Shown in pieces: positions 53,796-55,884 of a stretch of 55,884 bases of DNA. Position 1 is the stretch's first letter. Each line of letters begins with the position of its first letter. The notes beneath the pieces are model-generated. The model searched no databases. It had not been told where the DNA came from and saw nothing but the letters and a program-made list of their open reading frames with translations. The translations under genes were made by a program, and so were the position numbers. The stretch spans positions 1 through 55,884 of the forward strand of contig JAQUAF010000037.1 in NCBI GenBank assembly GCA_028687435.1, in the 5' to 3' direction. The DNA comes from Verrucomicrobiia bacterium. Its GTDB lineage: Bacteria > Verrucomicrobiota > Verrucomicrobiia > JABWAM01.

Positions 53796-54620
53796 TCATA
53801 GCGATTCAATAATAAATTCGCCAGGCGGGTTCAGGGGGCCCTGATCGGGGTTTGCCATTCGACGGCGGGACCGGGCCAGTTGCAATCCCTTGATGAGTTT
53901 GAAGACGCGGAAAAAGCTTTTGCCGTTTTCGATCCGGATTCGTTCCATGATGGAAAAGTGATTGAAACGCAGGCGGTCGCGCAGATCAAGGGAGGTGTAG
54001 AGGATGGCGTTGCCCAGCCATCCTGATTTGGCCAGGCTGCGGGAATCCCATGAGCCGTCGGAGGCGGAGGGGCGCTGGATGGTGGCGGGCGGGTAAACAT
54101 GCGCGACGGCGCGATTGCGGTTCATGATGGTGAAGTAGGTGTCGCTGGAAAAACCCGGGCACGGGGGGCGGTTGGCCACGAGTTTTTCTGCCCAGTCAGC
54201 GCGGACCACGTAGCTTTGCAGGCACATGAAGCTTCCACGGAGAAAATGTTTTCCGATTTTTTCAGCCTTGCCAAAGATAAAACTTCCCAGGGAGAGGAAA
54301 TCACATTCCTGATGTTCCTGAAGGAAGGTCACGATGCGTTTCATGTTTTCCTGGTGATTTTCCTGGAACAGTACATCGTCTTCGAAAATGAGGACATGGG
54401 GGGCGCCCTGCCGGACGGCGTAGTCGAGGCAGGCCAGATGGGAATCCAGGCATCCCTTGTCCACGTCTTTTTGCCGTTCGGAGCGGTAGAAGACCACTTT
54501 TTTCAAGCCAACGCGGCGCAGTTCCTGCCGGGCTTCCTCCTGGCGTTCCGGGCGTTCCTTCAAGGTGATGCACATGGCCAGGGGGAAGTAGTCCCAGGGA
54601 TTTTCGACGGGGGCGCTCAT
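53796..54620 (-). CDS. Glycosyltransferase family 25 protein (copy 2)
   Basis: 274 aa, clearly related to the protein at 52799-53644. N-terminal FPLAMCITLKERPERQEEAR (12-31), EDD at 80-82 in HVLIFEDDVLFQ, and a divergent C-terminus. Identity is moderate, so an old duplication or two distinct specificities (two different linkages) are possible. It precedes the first GT25 gene by 151 bases in the same direction, across a palindromic repeat. Confidence 0.88.
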   Translation of the reverse strand: MSAPVENPWDYFPLAMCITLKERPERQEEARQELRRVGLKKVVFYRSERQKDVDKGCLDSHLACLDYAVRQGAPHVLIFEDDVLFQENHQENMKRIVTFLQEHQECDFLSLGSFIFGKAEKIGKHFLRGSFMCLQSYVVRADWAEKLVANRPPCPGFSSDTYFTIMNRNRAVAHVYPPATIQRPSASDGSWDSRSLAKSGWLGNAILYTSLDLRDRLRFNHFSIMERIRIENGKSFFRVFKLIKGLQLARSRRRMANPDQGPLNPPGEFIIESL

Positions 54621-54752
54621 AGGGGGGGAAGTTTAACTGCAATGGCGTGTCGACTCAAGGTTTCCGTTTTTTATTCCAATTGCTAGATCGTGAGTGTTTG
54701 AGGGAGGGAAAGCTCAAGACTGTGGTTCAACGGTAGGTAGTTCGATGTGCTA

Positions 54753-54769
54753 TATCTAGTCTGTAGATA
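54753..54769. promoter_or_regulatory. 17-bp palindrome upstream of the XRE gene
   Basis: TATCTA (54753-54758), 5 bases, TAGATA (54764-54769), perfect 6-bp arms, 31-47 bases before the ATG. Position and dyad fit the autoregulatory box of controller-type XRE proteins; a TAAAGT hexamer (54789-54794) close to the ATG allows a near-leaderless transcript. Confidence 0.6.
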
Positions 54770-54799
54770 GGGAGTCATCATTTTGGCATAAAGTGATAC

Positions 54800-55018
54800 A
54801 TGACACGTTATGACTCTGGCAAGGCTGTTGCGGAAAATCTTCGGCGATTGCGGTTTGAACGAGAATGGTCCCAAGAAGATTGCGCTGAAAAGTGTGGCTT
54901 ACACCGGACCTACATTGGGGCAGTGGAACGAGGAGAGAGGAATATTACGCTGGTTACGCTTGATACGATTGCTGCTGCGTTCGGGATTTCTCCGAGTGAA
55001 CTCATTACGCGCAGGTAG
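54800..55018 (+). CDS. XRE-family helix-turn-helix regulator (controller-like)
   Basis: 72 aa, essentially one domain. LRRLRFEREWSQEDCAEKCGL then HRTYIGAVERGERNITLVTL is the classic XRE core, GERNITL being characteristic of restriction-modification controller (C) proteins and similar small repressors. It should act as a dimer on the palindrome upstream. The next gene begins 3 bases after its stop, so they are co-transcribed. Lower GC than most of the window, consistent with transfer. It could also be the antitoxin of a toxin-antitoxin pair. Confidence 0.88.
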   Translation: MTRYDSGKAVAENLRRLRFEREWSQEDCAEKCGLHRTYIGAVERGERNITLVTLDTIAAAFGISPSELITRR

Positions 55019-55021
55019 ACT

Positions 55022-55783
55022 ATGAGATTTGATTGCAACTCCATTGTTGATGGTAACGGTGCGCTGGCAAAGTCTGGCAAGACGATTTACGATTCGTTGA
55101 AGGAGAGTCCGATGTTTTTTCTGTCGAGTGACGACTTGGAGTTGATTCTCGGAAAAGGGCTGATGGGGCTCGACTTGAATTATCCCCTCCGCACGCGTTC
55201 AAAGGTTCTGAAATCCAGAATCTGCGAGGTCTTGGGATATCCTGTTCCGGTTTCCTTCAAGAAGTCAAAACCACGATTTCCAGGCCAAGATTTCGACACC
55301 TATATTCAGAAGTCCAATAATCTGCAAATCTGGAATGATGAGATTGTGGCGAATCGGCGTTATGTTATCGTCCGGTTGAATGAGTTGTCCAAGGTTGTGG
55401 GAGTGAGGGTCGTGACGGGAGAAATTCTAGCCCGCTTGGATACCACTGGAACTCTGACAAAAAAGTTTCAGGCGAAGAGTCGTGAACCGGTTACTTCATC
55501 AGTTCTCGTATCACGGGCTGATGCTTATGGGGTTCATAGCGCGATTGATGCGATTCCCGACCGAATGTTGATGCTGGAAAAGAGCGGGGGACGAAGGCTG
55601 GTTTTGGATTTCAAAAACTTTCTTTCAGTTGACGCGCTCTACAAAAGGTTGCTTCCCTTGGTGGGGAAACGGTTGGCTGACCCCGGTCTTGACCAAGAGC
55701 GAAATCGTGGGGCGGCCTTGCATAAAGCTGTGTGTGAGGTGTTGGGGACGGTGGAATGTAAGCGTCAAGCGGTGAGCATCTAG
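55022..55783 (+). CDS. Unknown protein, possible restriction endonuclease or toxin
   Basis: 253 aa, no TM or signal. Not recognised by motif. Possible nuclease-like elements: IVANRRYVIVRLNELSK, a D/E-rich strand around VTGEILARLD, and LVLDFKNFLS, but no clear PD-(D/E)xK order. Placed 3 bases after the XRE gene with a GCAGGT ribosome binding site, in an AT-richer segment; this is the layout of controller-restriction enzyme or antitoxin-toxin pairs. No DNA methyltransferase follows in the window, so restriction is not shown. Confidence 0.65.
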   Translation: MRFDCNSIVDGNGALAKSGKTIYDSLKESPMFFLSSDDLELILGKGLMGLDLNYPLRTRSKVLKSRICEVLGYPVPVSFKKSKPRFPGQDFDTYIQKSNNLQIWNDEIVANRRYVIVRLNELSKVVGVRVVTGEILARLDTTGTLTKKFQAKSREPVTSSVLVSRADAYGVHSAIDAIPDRMLMLEKSGGRRLVLDFKNFLSVDALYKRLLPLVGKRLADPGLDQERNRGAALHKAVCEVLGTVECKRQAVSI

Positions 55784-55816
55784 CAAGCTGCCCCTTTTGG
55801 GGATTAGATTGGGGGC

Positions 55817-55884
55817 ATGAATGTGGTCATTACGTTAGGACTTGGTCTGCTTATTTTTTTTCTGCGAGCCAGTTGGCAGGGAGG
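55817..55884 (+). CDS. Start of a membrane protein, partial
   Basis: ATG at 55817 with GGGGG upstream; 22 codons to the window edge begin MNVVITLGLGLLIFFLRA, a strongly hydrophobic N-terminus (signal anchor). Too short for a family. It lies 33 bases after the previous gene, with a CCCC-TTTT-GGGG mini-stem between. Confidence 0.45.
   Translation, partial: MNVVITLGLGLLIFFLRASWQG

Noticed and set aside
55022..55884. Complete restriction-modification operon
   Set aside because: No methyltransferase motifs in the visible sequence; the next gene start encodes a hydrophobic N-terminus.

Overview
Organism. The window looks like a chromosome segment from a Gram-negative member of the PVC group, most like Lentisphaeria, Kiritimatiellae or Verrucomicrobia. 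This is inferred from gene content, not from a marker phylogeny. Pointers are two pseudopilin-like proteins (one with the H-X9-DG tail), an ECF sigma factor overlapping a Ser/Thr kinase with TPRs, a GntR-LacI hybrid regulator, a UroD-like protein, futalosine-route menaquinone genes, a DUF4091-type glycosidase and CBM9-like secreted proteins. No rRNA, tRNA, CRISPR array or intact transposase was recognised.

Layout. 0-25 kb is mixed housekeeping and signalling: mtnP, a CHASE2 adenylate cyclase, RNase III, HisG, a GT-C-like membrane protein (paralogue at 20.9-22.4 kb), a radical SAM protein, a secreted unknown, an ECF sigma/kinase pair, mqnP-like ubiA with mqnE, galT, a three-gene sensor/HDOD unit, a DHA2 exporter, gatCA and a HAD phosphatase. 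25.3-46.9 kb is a co-directional carbohydrate and polyol region. It starts with a truncated regulator copy and an oligogalacturonate-lyase-like propeller, then an intact GntR-LacI regulator, Gfo/Idh oxidoreductase, inositol-3-phosphate synthase and PfkB kinase. After these come a pseudopilin, a UroD-like protein, two cytosolic propeller-like proteins (one frameshifted at a G8 run), a HAD hydrolase, a DUF4091 glycosidase with a CBM9-like partner, a TIM-barrel isomerase, an SGNH hydrolase coupled to a second pseudopilin, and a lyase-like toroid protein. 47-54.6 kb holds an SNF2/SWIM helicase, a divergent small unknown, and a surface-glycan-like set of carbamoyltransferase plus two GT25 proteins. 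54.7-55.9 kb is an AT-richer module with an XRE regulator and an unknown protein, preceded by a palindrome.

How it fits together. Two secreted-enzyme genes (37965 and 42865) have near-identical upstream blocks containing an inverted TTGTCATT repeat, so they are probably one regulon. The regulator at 27615 and its truncated copy at 25351 share a TTGACA promoter overlapped by a tandem AAAGTATG repeat. Five large GC-rich palindromes, some embedded in longer composite repeats, sit between the genes of the carbohydrate region and elsewhere. The combined reading is a sugar or polysaccharide utilisation region with extracellular enzymes, pseudopilin-linked export or display, cytosolic inositol/polyol-phosphate steps, and considerable repeat-driven remodelling.
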